From: DATLZM01 sp035559315
GTDB taxonomy: Bacteria > Actinomycetota > UBA4738 > HRBIN12
Length of the DNA: 35,524 nucleotides
Reading direction: 5' to 3'
Assembly (NCBI GenBank): GCA_035559315.1
Contig: DATMBJ010000098.1
Location: 1-35,524, forward strand
Shown here piece by piece: positions 23,546 through 31,300 of the stretch; within the stretch, counting starts at the first letter, position 1, and each line of letters opens with the position of its first letter. Made by a program: the position numbers and the translations under genes. Under the pieces are notes generated by a model, which saw only the letters and a program-made list of their open reading frames with translations, made no database searches and was not told where the DNA came from.

Positions 23546-24252
23546 GGCTCCTCGCCCTCGCCGTCTCGGTCGTCGAGGTCGTCGAGGTAGCGGATCCCCT
23601 TGGCCTCCAGGCTCTCCCGCATCGCGTGGACGTCGAGGCTGAGCTCGCCCGCCCGGTACCGCTCCCGCGACCGCGCCTCCTTCTCCTTGCGGGCCCGGCA
23701 CGCCTTGAGCACCTCGGCGGCCGCGTCCCGGGGAACCACCACCACGCCGTCGTCGTCGGCCACCACGACGTCGCCCGGGCGCACGAGCTGACCCGCGCAC
23801 ACCACCGGGACGTTCACGTCGCCCAGGGTCTCCTTCACCGCGCCGGAGGCGGACACGACCCGGGACCACACCGGGAACGGCATGGCCCGGAGCTCGGCCA
23901 CGTCGCGGACGCCCCCATCGATGACCGCGCCGCGGACGCCTCGCACGGCCAGCGCGGTGGCCAGCAGCTCGCCGAGGTAGGCCGTGTCCGACCTCGAGGT
24001 CGGGGCGACCACCAGCACGTCGCCCTCGGCGCACTGCTCCACCGCGACGTGGACCATCAGGTTGTCGCCGGGGGGGACGCTCACGGTCACGGCGGTCCCG
24101 GCCATCCGGAGGTCCGGGGCGATGGGCCGGACCTCCGGCGCCAGCAGGCCGGCGCGGCCCCGGGCCTCGTGGATGGTGGCCACCCCGAACTCGGCCAGCC
24201 CCTCCACCGCCCCACGGTCCGCGCGCCGGATGTTGCGAAACACCATGCCCAT
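23542..24252 (-). CDS. ligK: 4-carboxy-4-hydroxy-2-oxoadipate aldolase (RraA-fold, LigK-type)
   Basis: A 236-residue class II pyruvate aldolase of the RraA/HMG-aldolase family. It should split 4-carboxy-4-hydroxy-2-oxoadipate into pyruvate and oxaloacetate, the step after LigJ. The conserved GELLATALAVRGVRGAVIDG segment (about 104-123) and the DGGVRD motif carry the pyruvate- and metal-binding Arg and Asp. An additional C-terminal charged tail of about 40 residues (from about 195) exceeds plain RraA and is common in the aldolases. ATG 24252 is five bases after the dehydrogenase stop. RraA itself (RNase E inhibitor) is excluded by length and neighbours. Confidence 0.87.
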   Translation of the reverse strand: MGMVFRNIRRADRGAVEGLAEFGVATIHEARGRAGLLAPEVRPIAPDLRMAGTAVTVSVPPGDNLMVHVAVEQCAEGDVLVVAPTSRSDTAYLGELLATALAVRGVRGAVIDGGVRDVAELRAMPFPVWSRVVSASGAVKETLGDVNVPVVCAGQLVRPGDVVVADDDGVVVVPRDAAAEVLKACRARKEKEARSRERYRAGELSLDVHAMRESLEAKGIRYLDDLDDRDGEGEEP

Positions 24253-24257
24253 GCCCG

Positions 24258-25385
24258 CTACCCCTCCTCCTCGCGTCCCTTCCACGGGAGCAGCGAGACG
24301 TGGATCACGTCGGGCGCCCCCTCGCCCCCCACCGACCGGATGGCCAGGTCCACCTCGTCCAGACCGAACGTGTGGGTGGTGAGCAGCTCCAGGGGGAACC
24401 GCCGCGACGCGAGCTGCTCCAACGCCAGCTCGCAGGCCCGGAAGCTGTGGCCCCGGGCGCTCTTGATGGTGATGGCTTTCTCGGTCAGCCTGGCCAGCGG
24501 GAAATCGGGGAACGCCGCCATCTCGCCCTGGATCAGGAGCACGCCGCCGCGTCGCTTCAGGGCATCGATCCCCAGCAGGACGGGTGTGGTCCCCGCGCCC
24601 GCGGTGCAGTCCAGCACGACGTCCACCCCGCGCCCGCCGGTGGCCTCCATCACGGCCTCCAACGGATCTTCCCGGTCCACGTCGACCACCACGTCGGCGC
24701 CCAGGGTCCTGGCCACCTCGAGCCTGGCCGCGTCGCGGGAGGTCCCGGTGACCACCACCAACGACGCGCCGGCCTGTCGGCACGCCACCACTTGCGACAG
24801 CCCCTGCTGGCCGGGCCCCTGGACCAGCACCGTCGAGCCGTACCCCACCCCGCAGTCGTACAGGGCCCACTCGATCCCGTTCGACAGCGGCGTGGCCAGG
24901 CCCGCAAGCTCCGGCGTCACCGCGTCGGGGACCCGGTGGATCACCGCGTTCCACGGCAGGTACAGGTACTCGGCGAACCCGCCCCACAGGTGCGGCGGCC
25001 GCTCCACGGAGGTGTACCCGTAGCGCAGCGCGTCCGGGTTGGCCCGCCAGTCGGTGTTCCAACAGTGGCGGTACTCACCCCGGTGGCACCACTCGCACCG
25101 GAAGCAGGCCACGTAGTGCTCCACGAAGACCCGGTCGCCCTCGTGGAACCCCTTCAGCTCGGTGAACCGCCGTCCCGCCTTGGCGATGACCCCGACGTTC
25201 TCGTGGCCCATGATCACCGGCTCGGTGACCCGGGGAGCCCGGTACATCTTCACGTCGGTGCCGCAGATCCCGGCGACCTCCATCCGCAGCAGGGCCCCGT
25301 CCTCGGGGACGTCCGGCATCGGGAACTCGCGCACCTCGACCGTCGAGGGACCGGTCCGCACCGCCGCGCGCACGGTCTCGGTCAC
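24258..25385 (-). CDS. Zinc-dependent alcohol dehydrogenase family protein
   Basis: A 375-residue medium-chain dehydrogenase/reductase. The catalytic zinc ligands are C41 (GICGTD) and H61 with E62 (MGHENVG). The structural zinc site is C94, C97, C100 and C108. The Rossmann motif (VLVQGPGQQGLSQVV) lies at about residue 190. It starts at GTG 25385 and heads the operon with ligK, ligJ and the CMD-like gene. No classic CHMS dehydrogenase (LigC, Gfo/Idh type) or phthalate dihydrodiol dehydrogenase is encoded nearby, so this enzyme may fill one of those oxidation steps. That is inference. Confidence 0.87.
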   Translation of the reverse strand: MTETVRAAVRTGPSTVEVREFPMPDVPEDGALLRMEVAGICGTDVKMYRAPRVTEPVIMGHENVGVIAKAGRRFTELKGFHEGDRVFVEHYVACFRCEWCHRGEYRHCWNTDWRANPDALRYGYTSVERPPHLWGGFAEYLYLPWNAVIHRVPDAVTPELAGLATPLSNGIEWALYDCGVGYGSTVLVQGPGQQGLSQVVACRQAGASLVVVTGTSRDAARLEVARTLGADVVVDVDREDPLEAVMEATGGRGVDVVLDCTAGAGTTPVLLGIDALKRRGGVLLIQGEMAAFPDFPLARLTEKAITIKSARGHSFRACELALEQLASRRFPLELLTTHTFGLDEVDLAIRSVGGEGAPDVIHVSLLPWKGREEEG

Positions 25386-25432
25386 CGCCCGCCCCTCCCG
25401 CGACCTCCAGGCTTGTCAGCGGCGGCCCCGAG

Positions 25433-26407
25433 GTGCGAACCTCCCCGCTCGTGGTGGTCGAGCTCAGGACCGTCGTCCGAAGCCAGGGCAACAACGACGC
25501 GCTGAAGGACGGGACCGTCCAGCCGGAGGGGTTCTCCCTGGCCTTCGAGGAGGTCCCGGTCCTGATCCACGCGTTCCGCCGGATGGTCCGCAAGCTGGAG
25601 TGGGACCTGTGCGAGATGGCCATCGCCACGTACCTGTGCGCCCGCGAGCACGGCGTGCGGTTCACCGCCATCCCCGTGTTCGTGATGCGCGGGTTCCACC
25701 ACTCGACCGTCGTCCACAACGTCCGGGTCGGCCTGCGTTCCCCGAAGGACCTCGAGGGCCGGCGGGTCGGGGTGAACCGCGGCTACACGGTGACCACGGG
25801 GGTGTGGGCCCGCGGGGTGCTCCAGGACGAGTTCGGCGTGGATCTGTCGAAGGTCACCTGGGTGCTCTCCGGCGACGAGCACGTCGTCGGCTACCACCCG
25901 CCGCGCAACGTGGAGCCGCTCGAGGAGGGGCAGGACCTCGGCGAGCTGGTGGCGGCCGGCGAGATCCCCGCCGCCATCTCCCTCCCGGTCGGCGACCGGA
26001 TCGAGCACCCCGACCTCCGGCCGCTGATCCCCGACGCGGCCGAGGCCGGCTACGAGGCGCTCCGGGCCCGCGGCCACTACCCCATCAACCATCTGCTGGT
26101 GGTCCGGGACGACGTCCTGGACCGGAACCCCGGTGTGGCCCGGGCGGTGTTCGAGGCGTTCGCCGAGGCGAAGCGGCGGTACGTCGACCGGCTCCGGGCC
26201 GGTGCCATCGACGAGCCGACCGCCGCCGACCGGCTGTACCGGCGGGTGATGGAGATCACCGGCGGCGACCCGCTTCCCTACGGGGTGGAGCCGAACCGGC
26301 CCATGCTCGAGGAGCTCATCCGGCACGCCCTGACCCAGGAGGTCATCCGGACCCCAGTGACCCCGGAGGAGATGTTCGCCCCGGAGACCCTCGACCTCGT
26401 GGGCTGA
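25433..26407 (+). CDS. pht5: 4,5-dihydroxyphthalate decarboxylase-like protein
   Basis: A 324-residue protein of the Pht5/OphC family, which has a periplasmic-binding-protein-like fold but acts as a cytosolic decarboxylase turning 4,5-dihydroxyphthalate into protocatechuate. Matching features are ALKDGTVQPEGF near residue 23, EVPVLIHAFRRMVR near residue 41 and EMAIATYLCAREHGVRFTAI near residue 61. No signal peptide is present, which argues against a transport role. The start codon is probably GTG 25433. It is divergent from the dehydrogenase operon by only 47 bp and convergent with the hydrolase gene. Taurine/NitT-type binding proteins share the fold, but the conserved DGTV-PEG start supports the decarboxylase assignment. 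Confidence 0.8.
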   Translation: MRTSPLVVVELRTVVRSQGNNDALKDGTVQPEGFSLAFEEVPVLIHAFRRMVRKLEWDLCEMAIATYLCAREHGVRFTAIPVFVMRGFHHSTVVHNVRVGLRSPKDLEGRRVGVNRGYTVTTGVWARGVLQDEFGVDLSKVTWVLSGDEHVVGYHPPRNVEPLEEGQDLGELVAAGEIPAAISLPVGDRIEHPDLRPLIPDAAEAGYEALRARGHYPINHLLVVRDDVLDRNPGVARAVFEAFAEAKRRYVDRLRAGAIDEPTAADRLYRRVMEITGGDPLPYGVEPNRPMLEELIRHALTQEVIRTPVTPEEMFAPETLDLVG

Positions 26408-26415
26408 GCGCGCCC

Positions 26416-27273
26416 TCACGCCCACGCCACCCCGTCCAGGAACCCGAGCACGCGGTCGGGGGCGCCTGCGGCGGCCTGCTCGGCGGCGGGGACGTCCCAG
26501 TACACCGCCCCCGGGATGCACTCCTCGAGGTATCGCGCCGCGGACGTGGCGTGGGACTCGTCGTGGCCGGGCACGATGAGCGTGGGCACGTCGAGGGCCA
26601 GGAGATCCTCGGGCTCCGCCCCCGGGGCGGTGTCCCGGTCCAGCAGCGCCCGGACCATCCCCGTGACCGCCAGGCGGTACCGCTCGGGGTCGAGGTTCGC
26701 GTAGGCCTCGGCGAACGCGTCGTCGCGGCCGATCACCGAGCCCCACGGCCCCACCCGCGGGTCGGTGCCGAAGCTCGCGCGGGTCTCACGGGCCAGGGCG
26801 ACCACTCCCTCGAGCCCGTGCTCCTGCACGTACCCCAGGTGCCGCGCGAACCGGTGATGCCCGCGGATCCGGTACCGGGCCCCGCCCACCGGCCAGAACA
26901 GCACCAGCGAGGCGACCAGCTCGGGGTGCTGCACCGCGAGCGCGGTCGCGGGCGGGCACCCCATGCACCCCCCCAGCACGTGGGCCCGCTCGACCCCCAG
27001 ATGCGACAGGAGCCCACGGCCCTGAGCCGCGTAGTGCCCCCAGGTCACCTTCTCCACCCGCCCACCGGAGGCCCCGGACTCCCGGCGGTCGAACACGATG
27101 CAGGTGTACCGCTCGGCCAGCCGGTCCAGGAGCCCGGTGTCGCGGTAGATGCCCTGGGTCCGCCACTTGGCGAACACCGCATCGAAGCCCCCGGGGGAGA
27201 ACATCAGCACCGGAGGGCCCGAACCGACCACGTCGTAGGCCGTCTCGATGCCGTCGATCACCGCGGTGGCCAC
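26416..27273 (-). CDS. Alpha/beta hydrolase with cysteine at the nucleophile elbow
   Basis: A 285-residue alpha/beta hydrolase-fold protein. FDRRESGASGG near residue 61 and PTLIVPGHDESH near residue 230 are normal fold elements. The nucleophile elbow reads GGCMGC, placing C103 where serine is usual. After the Asp region, the loop that normally bears the catalytic His (here around VPAAEQAAAGAP) has none; the only nearby His residues are in GHDESH. It may be a Cys-dependent lactonase, a lyase or a non-hydrolytic member. The GTG start at 27273 has GGAGGGG upstream, 18 bases after the reductase stop. It is the last gene of the ferredoxin-reductase operon. Confidence 0.82.
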   Translation of the reverse strand: MATAVIDGIETAYDVVGSGPPVLMFSPGGFDAVFAKWRTQGIYRDTGLLDRLAERYTCIVFDRRESGASGGRVEKVTWGHYAAQGRGLLSHLGVERAHVLGGCMGCPPATALAVQHPELVASLVLFWPVGGARYRIRGHHRFARHLGYVQEHGLEGVVALARETRASFGTDPRVGPWGSVIGRDDAFAEAYANLDPERYRLAVTGMVRALLDRDTAPGAEPEDLLALDVPTLIVPGHDESHATSAARYLEECIPGAVYWDVPAAEQAAAGAPDRVLGFLDGVAWA

Positions 27274-27291
27274 CAGGCGTCCCCTCCGCGC

Positions 27292-28287
27292 CTAGAGGAA
27301 CTCGTCGAAGTGTAGGTGGTCCATCGGGACCCCAGCCTCGCACAGCATCCGCTGCATGGCCTGGACCATCGGGGGCGGCCCGGCGAAGTACGCCTCGAAC
27401 CCGGGGAGCCGCCCCCCCAGGCGGTCGCGCACCACCGCGTGGACGAACCCGCTCGGCCCCGCCCACCCCGGCGGAGGGTCCGACACCGCGGCCACGTAGG
27501 TCACCCGGTCGTGGAACCCGGGGATCGTCGCCAGCACGGCATCGATGTCCAGGTCCCGGGGCTGCCGGCCCCCGTAGAACAGGTGGATCTCCCGGTCCGC
27601 GAGGGACGGCTCGTTGGTCGCCGACCGGGCGATGGAGACGATGGGCGCCAGGCCCGACCCCCCCGCCACCAGCAACAGGTCGCCGGGGCGGTCCGGCCGG
27701 AGGTAGGCGTTCCCGTACGGCCCGTCGATGACGATGCGGTCCCCGGGGCGGAGCCGGTCGAACAGCACCCCGGTCCCCGCGCCACCCGGGACCCGCTTGA
27801 TCAGGAACCACCACCTTCCCTCGCCGGGCAGGTTGGCCATCGAGTATCCCCGAGCGCCGTCCACCCCTTCCAGGTGGAGCAGCGCGTACTGGCCCGGGCA
27901 GAAGTCGTCGGGCCCCTCGAGCTCGAAGGCGAACCCGGACAGGTCATGGGTGATGGGGGTCACCTCCACGAGGGTGGCCTCCATGACCACCGGCCGGTGG
28001 GGCGGGACCTGCTCGGGGTCCAGCCGAACCTTCACGGTCACGTCGCCGAGCGGGCGGGCCTGGCAGCCCAGCCACCGGTTCCGCTCCCGGTCGCGCTCGG
28101 TCCATGCCGGCGGATCGGCGCGGAGGTGCTCGACCGCGCCCTCCAGGAGCTGGAACCGGCAGGTGCCGCAGGAGCCGGTGTTGCACGCGTAGGGGAAGCC
28201 CAGCCCGGCCCGGAGGGCGGCCCGGAGCACGGTGTCGCCCTCGGCGCACTCGACGACCCCGTCTCCCACCACCCGCACCACCGGCAC
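27292..28287 (-). CDS. Oxygenase reductase: N-terminal [2Fe-2S], FAD and NAD domains
   Basis: A 331-residue electron-transfer flavoprotein that passes electrons from NAD(P)H to the Rieske ferredoxin or oxygenase. The plant-type [2Fe-2S] ligands are C35, C40, C43 and C75. The FAD-binding motif is RGYSMAN (about 194-200), and the NAD-binding site is LLLVAGGSGLAPI near residue 217. This domain order (Fe-S first) is that of benzoate/naphthalene-type reductases. The phthalate dioxygenase reductase of Burkholderia has FMN and a C-terminal Fe-S domain. GTG 28287 is preceded by GGAGGG within the end of the ferredoxin gene, indicating tight coupling. Confidence 0.92.
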   Translation of the reverse strand: MPVVRVVGDGVVECAEGDTVLRAALRAGLGFPYACNTGSCGTCRFQLLEGAVEHLRADPPAWTERDRERNRWLGCQARPLGDVTVKVRLDPEQVPPHRPVVMEATLVEVTPITHDLSGFAFELEGPDDFCPGQYALLHLEGVDGARGYSMANLPGEGRWWFLIKRVPGGAGTGVLFDRLRPGDRIVIDGPYGNAYLRPDRPGDLLLVAGGSGLAPIVSIARSATNEPSLADREIHLFYGGRQPRDLDIDAVLATIPGFHDRVTYVAAVSDPPPGWAGPSGFVHAVVRDRLGGRLPGFEAYFAGPPPMVQAMQRMLCEAGVPMDHLHFDEFL

Positions 28288-28289
28288 GC

Positions 28290-28634
28290 TCAGCCCTCCG
28301 TGCCGGTGGCCCCGGCGGCCTCGACCTCGATCAGAACCCGGTCCCCCTCGACCACCACCGGGTACACCTTGACGGGGACCATGGGGGGCGGCTCGGTGAC
28401 CGCGCCGGTCCGCACGTCGAACCTCCCCTGGTGGAAGTCGCACTCGATCTCGTAGCCCTCCAGGATGCCCTCGGACAGCGAGCCGGGCCCGTGGGTGCAG
28501 TGGTCATCGGTGACGTAGAAGTGGCCGGCGATGCGGTACACGGCCAGGGTCAGGCCCTCAGCCTCGACCCGGAGCGTGCCCCCCTCGGACACGTCGTCGG
28601 TGCCGCATAGGTGGATCAGCCGGCTCCCGCTCAC
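28290..28634 (-). CDS. Rieske-type ferredoxin
   Basis: A 114-residue soluble Rieske [2Fe-2S] ferredoxin. The ligands are C46-x-H48 (DDHCTHG) and C65-x2-H68 (CDFHQG). The usual downstream PVKVYPVVVEGDRVLIEV strand is present. It starts at GTG 28634 behind GGGGGAGGGAG. The 3' end is two bases from the reductase start. It is divergent from the oxygenase gene across a 147-bp regulatory gap. It should shuttle electrons to the Rieske oxygenase encoded at 28782-30068. A nitrite-reductase small subunit (NirD) has the same fold but is excluded by context. Confidence 0.9.
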   Translation of the reverse strand: MSGSRLIHLCGTDDVSEGGTLRVEAEGLTLAVYRIAGHFYVTDDHCTHGPGSLSEGILEGYEIECDFHQGRFDVRTGAVTEPPPMVPVKVYPVVVEGDRVLIEVEAAGATGTEG

Positions 28635-28675
28635 CTTTCGAGCTCCCTCCCCCTGGGCTCCGCCCGATTCATCAT

Positions 28676-28696
28676 ATGGTATTATCATAGTACCCA
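28676..28696. promoter_or_regulatory. Dyad operator and promoter region between ferredoxin and oxygenase genes
   Basis: ATGGT and ACCCA flank an 11-base centre. Aligned with the minus-strand reading of the pca site, 16 of 21 positions agree. On the plus strand TATTAT (28680-28685) sits where TATGAT sits in the pca site, so the dyad again overlaps a -10-like hexamer. On the minus strand TATGAT (28689-28684) could serve the ferredoxin gene. The surrounding 35 bases are the most A+T-rich in the neighbourhood. Confidence 0.6.
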
Positions 28697-28781
28697 AAGA
28701 CGAGGTTCTCGAGGTCCCGGGTCCCGGAGTCGGAGCGCCGGCGGCACCGGGTCCGGCGCGAGACGAGGGAGGGAGGCGAGG

Positions 28782-30068
28782 ATGCTCAGCCAGGAGGACA
28801 ACGAGCTGCTCACCCAGACCGGCCCCGGGACCCCGATGGGCGAGCTGTTCCGCCAGTACTGGATCCCCGCGCTGCTCGCCGAGGAACTCCCCGAGAACGA
28901 CTGCCCGCCGGTCCGGGTCAAGCTCCTGTCCGAGCGGATGGTCGCGTTCCGAGACACGCAGGGCCGGTACGGGCTCATCGACGAGTTCTGCGCCCACCGC
29001 GGCGTCTCCCTGTGGTTCGGGCGCAATGAGGAGTCCGGGCTGCGGTGCCCGTACCACGGGTGGAAGTACGACGTCACCGGGCGGTGTGTGGACGTTCCCT
29101 CCGAGCCCGAGGAGAGCGGTTTCCGCCAGCGGATCAAGCTCAAGAGCTACCCCCTGGTCAAGATCGGCGATGTCCTGTGGACGCACATGGGCGACCCCGA
29201 GAACCGGCCGCCCCTGCCGGAGTGGGAGCCCTACCGCGTCCCGCCGGAGCAGACCTACACCTCGAAGCGATGGCAGGAGTCGAACTGGCTCCAGGCCCTC
29301 GAGGGCGGCATCGACTCCAGCCACGTGTCCTGGCTCCACTCCTCGGATCTCAAGAGCGACCCCCTGTTCAAGGGGGCCAAGGGCAACGAGTACAACCTGG
29401 CCGACCGCAAGCCGTTCTTCGAGGTCGTGGACTCCGACGGCGGGCTGTTCATCGCGGCCCGGCGCAACGCGGAGGAGGGCCACTACTACTGGCGGATCAC
29501 CCCGTGGGTGATGCCCTCGTTCACCATGATCCCGCCCCGGGGCGACCATCCGGTCCACGGCCACTTCTGGGTCCCGATCGACGACGAGAACTGTTGGGTG
29601 TTCACCTACGACTACCACCCGCTGCGTCCGCTCACGGACGAGGAGCTCGAGGCGATGCGGGCCGGCCGCGGGGTGCACAACGAATACGTCCCGGGGACGT
29701 ACCGGCCCCTCCAGAACAAGGACAACGACTACCTGATGGACCGGGAGGCCCAGAAGCGGGGCGAGACGTTCTCGGGGGTCAAGGGCATCGCCATGCAGGA
29801 CGCCTCGCTCCAGGAGAGCATGGGGCCCATCGTCGACCGGACCAAGGAGAACCTGGTCTCCACCGACAACGGCATCATCATGGCCCGCCGGAAGCTGAAG
29901 AAGGCGGCCGTCGCGCTGCGGGACCGGGGCGAGACCCCGCCCGGGGTGGATCCCGCGCACCAACGGGTCCGGTCCGCCGCGGTGGTCCTGCCCGTGGGCG
30001 AGTCCTGGGTGGAGCGGACCCGCGAGCTGATGACGGTCACCGCGGGCGTCAAGCACAGCTCGGTGTGA
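28782..30068 (+). CDS. Rieske non-heme iron oxygenase, phthalate 4,5-dioxygenase-like
   Basis: A 428-residue oxygenase alpha-subunit-like protein. The Rieske ligands are C70-x-H72 and C89-x2-H92 (CPYHGW). The mononuclear iron site has the pattern E174-x3-D178-x2-H181-x4-H186 in EGGIDSSHVSWLH. D340 in the QDASLQESMGP segment is the likely third ligand. The start MLSQEDNELL, followed by GPGTPMGEL, closely resembles phthalate 4,5-dioxygenase and its relatives, which work without a beta subunit; none is encoded here. ATG 28782 has GGGAGGCGAGG upstream. It heads the operon with the 175-residue protein, the aldolase and the methyltransferase. Substrate is inferred: phthalate or another aromatic acid or aryl ether. 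Confidence 0.92.
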   Translation: MLSQEDNELLTQTGPGTPMGELFRQYWIPALLAEELPENDCPPVRVKLLSERMVAFRDTQGRYGLIDEFCAHRGVSLWFGRNEESGLRCPYHGWKYDVTGRCVDVPSEPEESGFRQRIKLKSYPLVKIGDVLWTHMGDPENRPPLPEWEPYRVPPEQTYTSKRWQESNWLQALEGGIDSSHVSWLHSSDLKSDPLFKGAKGNEYNLADRKPFFEVVDSDGGLFIAARRNAEEGHYYWRITPWVMPSFTMIPPRGDHPVHGHFWVPIDDENCWVFTYDYHPLRPLTDEELEAMRAGRGVHNEYVPGTYRPLQNKDNDYLMDREAQKRGETFSGVKGIAMQDASLQESMGPIVDRTKENLVSTDNGIIMARRKLKKAAVALRDRGETPPGVDPAHQRVRSAAVVLPVGESWVERTRELMTVTAGVKHSSV

Positions 30069-30083
30069 GGGCGGGGGACAGCC

Positions 30084-30611
30084 ATGGCAACCGCGACGAA
30101 CATCCAGCGCCGGCCCACCCTGTTGCACAGCTGCGCCCGCGCGGCGACCGCCGAGGAGGCCCGGTTCCGGATCCAAGACCCCAACTCCACCGCCCGGGCT
30201 TCGCGGGTGGTGGCCCTGGACCCGGGGGCCGAGGCCATCATGGACGGGCTCACCGGCCACCGGTGGCAGGGGGCCAGGTTCCTGGTCTACGAGGCCGCGG
30301 CGCCCGAGGAGGACGGCGCCGGCCCGGACGCGATCCTCCGGACCTCGGGGGGCGCCGCCACCCGGCTGTCGGACGAGCTGGAGGGGGCCGACGTCGCGGT
30401 GATGATCGCCACCACCGACCGGGGAGCGGAGGCCGCCTCGGTCATCGGCCGGGCGGCCTTCCGTCGCCGGATCATGACCGCAGGGCTGGTGGTCGGGGGC
30501 GGCGAGGAGGTCCGGGCTGCGGTGAACGCGCTGCGCCCCTACGCCGCGGTGCTGGTGGTCTCGGCCGACCCGCACTACGTCGCCGACGTCCTGCGCGCGC
30601 TCCGGGCGTGA
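30084..30611 (+). CDS. Unrecognised 175-residue protein of the oxygenase operon
   Basis: A 175-residue protein, ATG 30084 with GGGGGA upstream, 15 bases after the oxygenase stop. It overlaps the aldolase start in GTGA. Third positions are nearly all G/C, so it is a genuine gene. It has no signal peptide or membrane helix. The visible pattern is alternating strands and helices: GARFLVYEAA, ADVAVMIATTDRGAEAAS, RIMTAGLVVGGGEEV and AAVLVVSADPHYVADVL. This suggests a small Rossmann-like or FtsZ/CoA-binding-like alpha/beta fold. I do not recognise the family. Its fixed place between a Rieske oxygenase and a class II aldolase suggests a role in the same pathway, perhaps binding or regulation. Confidence 0.75.
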   Translation: MATATNIQRRPTLLHSCARAATAEEARFRIQDPNSTARASRVVALDPGAEAIMDGLTGHRWQGARFLVYEAAAPEEDGAGPDAILRTSGGAATRLSDELEGADVAVMIATTDRGAEAASVIGRAAFRRRIMTAGLVVGGGEEVRAAVNALRPYAAVLVVSADPHYVADVLRALRA

Positions 30612-31300
30612 GCGACCCGACGTCGCCGCGCGAGCAGGTCTCGCTGGGCTGCCGGGTCCTGGGGGCGGAGGGGCACGGGGACCTGGTGTGGGGCCACGTG
30701 TCCGCCCGCGACCCCGGCGGACGCGGCGTCTGGATGAAGGCCGCCGCCCTCGGGTTCGACGAGGTGACGCCGGCCCACGTGCTGCTGGTCTCCCCCGACG
30801 GCGAGATCCTCGAGGGGGAGGGGCGCCGGCACGCCGAGTTCCCGATCCACACCGAGGTGGTCCGGGCCCGCCCGGACGTCGGCGCGGTGGTGCACACCCA
30901 CGCGCCGCACGCCGTGGCCTTCGCTGCCTTGGAGGTGCCGCTCCGTCCCATCTCGCACGAGGGCACGTTGTTCGTCCCCCCCGACGTCGCTCGGTTCACC
31001 CGGACCGGCGACCTGATCGTCACCCCCGAGCTGGGGCGGGAGGTGGCGGAGGCCCTCGGCCCGCGGAACGCCCTCCTGCTCGTGAACCACGGCATCGTGA
31101 CGGTGGGGCCGGACGTCCCCACGGCGGTGTTGACCGCGCTCCTCCTCGAGCGCGCCTGCCGCACCCAGCTCCTGGCGATGGCGGCGGGCGAGCTCCGCCG
31201 GTGGTCGAGCGACGAGGAGGCTCTGGCCAAGCGGGACCGCTGCTACCCCGCCGAGCTCCTGGCCCAGGCCTGGGCCTACCTCGTGCGGAGGCTGGGGTGA
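30608..31300 (+). CDS. Class II aldolase/adducin-family protein (possible dihydroxyphthalate decarboxylase)
   Basis: A 230-residue zinc enzyme of the fuculose-phosphate aldolase fold. The catalytic glutamate is E77 (HAEFPIHTE). The zinc ligands are H96 and H98 (VVHTHAPH) and H161 (VNHGIVTVG). Family members either cleave sugar phosphates or decarboxylate. The Gram-positive PhtC (3,4-dihydroxyphthalate 2-decarboxylase) belongs to this fold, and the operon context makes such a role plausible. GTG 30608 overlaps the preceding stop (GTGA), and its own stop overlaps the methyltransferase start in the same way. L-fuculose or ribulose-phosphate metabolism is less likely, as no sugar genes are nearby. 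Confidence 0.83.
   Translation: MSDPTSPREQVSLGCRVLGAEGHGDLVWGHVSARDPGGRGVWMKAAALGFDEVTPAHVLLVSPDGEILEGEGRRHAEFPIHTEVVRARPDVGAVVHTHAPHAVAFAALEVPLRPISHEGTLFVPPDVARFTRTGDLIVTPELGREVAEALGPRNALLLVNHGIVTVGPDVPTAVLTALLLERACRTQLLAMAAGELRRWSSDEEALAKRDRCYPAELLAQAWAYLVRRLG

Noticed and set aside
23542..24252. RraA, regulator of ribonuclease E
   Set aside because: Length about 236 with a long C-terminal tail, the DGGVRD aldolase motif and coupling to ligJ favour the aldolase.
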